From: an uncultured Bacillota bacterium
Lineage (GTDB): Bacteria > Bacillota > Clostridia > Peptostreptococcales > Anaerovoracaceae
NCBI GenBank assembly: GCA_946638265.1
Contig: CAMPBN010000067.1
Coordinates: 1-6,320 of the forward strand
Length of the DNA: 6,320 nt
Reading direction: 5' to 3'
Both the position numbers and the translations under genes were made by a program. The notes beneath the pieces were generated by a model, which saw nothing but the letters and a program-made list of their open reading frames with translations, had not been told where the DNA came from and ran no database searches. Positions 6,153 to 6,320 of this stretch are shown piece after piece. Position 1 is the first letter of the stretch, and every line of letters starts with the position of its first letter.

Positions 6153-6206
6153 CGATTCAGAAGGCCTTTATTGAAAGTGGAGGCGGAAAGGAAGATGAGA
6201 ATATGA
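6126..6206 (+). CDS. Possible 26-aa basic leader peptide (upstream ORF)
   Basis: The first ATG after the predicted transcription start opens a 26-codon frame that ends at TGA 6204-6206, overlapping the ATG at 6203 of the exported-protein gene in an ATGA arrangement. The peptide is strongly basic (ten Arg/Lys against two Glu), beginning MRKLSGSRIRFRRPLLK. The ATG lies partly in the bulge of the 5' UTR hairpin, and no proper ribosome binding site precedes it: GGGG at 6121-6124 is only one base away. A downstream in-frame ATG at 6195 would give just three residues. It could couple translation to the next gene, but chance is a serious alternative. Confidence 0.25.
   Translation: MRKLSGSRIRFRRPLLKVEAERKMRI
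6189..6194 (+). promoter_or_regulatory. Ribosome binding site of the exported-protein gene
   Basis: AGGAAG lies eight bases before ATG 6203 and eleven before the adjacent ATG 6206, favouring 6203. An ATG at 6195 directly follows the site but meets a stop after three codons. A small hairpin, CTTT (6166-6169) with AAAG (6174-6177), lies just upstream and leaves the site free. Confidence 0.6.
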
Positions 6207-6320
6207 TGAAAACTTTACGAATTGACAGAAAGGAACTCAGGGCCATACTTAGTTTGATTCTGGTTCTGGCAATGATCTTGGCGCCAATGGCAACTCCGGT
6301 ATATGCATCACCGGCTGCGC
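6203..6320 (+). CDS. Exported protein, N-terminal signal peptide only (3' end outside window)
   Basis: The frame is open from ATG 6203 to the window end and shows 39 residues. They form a clear Sec signal peptide: a basic n-region (MMKTLRIDRKELR), a hydrophobic core of about residues 14-27 (AILSLILVLAMILA), and a type I signal peptidase site VYA before Ser36 (cleavage after residue 35). There is no lipobox cysteine and no twin arginine, so the protein is secreted or wall-associated rather than a lipoprotein or Tat substrate in what is visible. The mature part begins SPAA and is too short to identify. It has its own promoter and long leader, so it is separate from the typA-pfkA unit. Starting at ATG 6206 would remove one Met without changing the reading. 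Confidence 0.8.
   Translation, partial: MMKTLRIDRKELRAILSLILVLAMILAPMATPVYASPAA

Larger units (their letters stand above)
5811..6202. other. 392-base intergenic region between pfkA and an exported-protein gene
   Basis: No confident conserved gene is seen on either strand. The left part (5811-5940) holds the pfkA terminator, a competing longer inverted repeat and short direct repeats. The middle holds a 22-codon ORF with a strong ribosome binding site. The right part (6055-6202) holds an extended -10 promoter, a near-palindrome with a G7 run, a strong hairpin and a short upstream ORF leading into the next gene. The composition is more A- and purine-rich than the flanking genes. Each element is listed separately. 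Confidence 0.8.

Noticed and set aside
6092..6202. Known riboswitch (c-di-GMP type I, c-di-AMP, cobalamin) in the leader
   Set aside because: The conserved core sequences of these classes are not present; only the GAAA loop is shared, which is common to many RNAs.

Overview
The window looks like chromosomal housekeeping DNA from a Gram-positive anaerobe, most likely a clostridial Firmicute (Bacillota). This is inferred from the strong purine-rich ribosome binding sites (GGAGG type), the tight single-strand gene packing, the adjacency of dnaE and pfkA that is common in Clostridia, the long DnaE1-type polymerase, and the signal peptide style of the last gene. Base composition is balanced, so it is not a low-GC Clostridium sensu stricto; a lineage such as the family XIII/Anaerovorax group is possible, but I cannot settle the genus from this sequence.

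Layout: all recognisable genes are on the + strand. Bases 1-441 are the C-terminal part of the ribosome-associated GTPase gene typA/bipA, whose start lies outside the window. An MscS-family mechanosensitive channel gene (452-1264) follows after 10 bases, its ribosome binding site overlapping the typA stop. After 32 bases comes a full-length dnaE (1297-4848, DNA polymerase III alpha, 1183 aa). This overlaps by four bases (ATGA) with a full-length ATP-type phosphofructokinase gene pfkA (4845-5810). There is no terminator in any of these gaps and a good one after pfkA (5871-5901), so the four genes could form one readthrough transcript. Its promoter is not in view.

The stretch 5811-6202 (392 bases) has no firmly identified gene, but it is not featureless. 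It holds the pfkA terminator with a competing longer hairpin and short repeats, a 22-codon ORF with an excellent ribosome binding site, an extended -10 promoter next to a near-palindrome and a run of seven G, a strong 5' UTR hairpin with a GAAA loop, and a short upstream ORF. The upstream ORF meets the start of the last gene in an ATGA overlap. That last gene (6203 to the window end) encodes an exported protein, of which only the signal peptide and a few residues are visible.

Functionally, typA (translation/ribosome assembly under stress), mscS (osmotic release valve), dnaE (DNA replication or repair) and pfkA (committed step of glycolysis) are core growth functions. The dnaE-pfkA coupling is the notable link, since genetics in Bacillus subtilis connects lower glycolysis to DnaE function. 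I found no CRISPR array, insertion sequence, tRNA, rRNA or clear new multi-gene system. The most interesting material is the unexplained leader region at 6055-6206.
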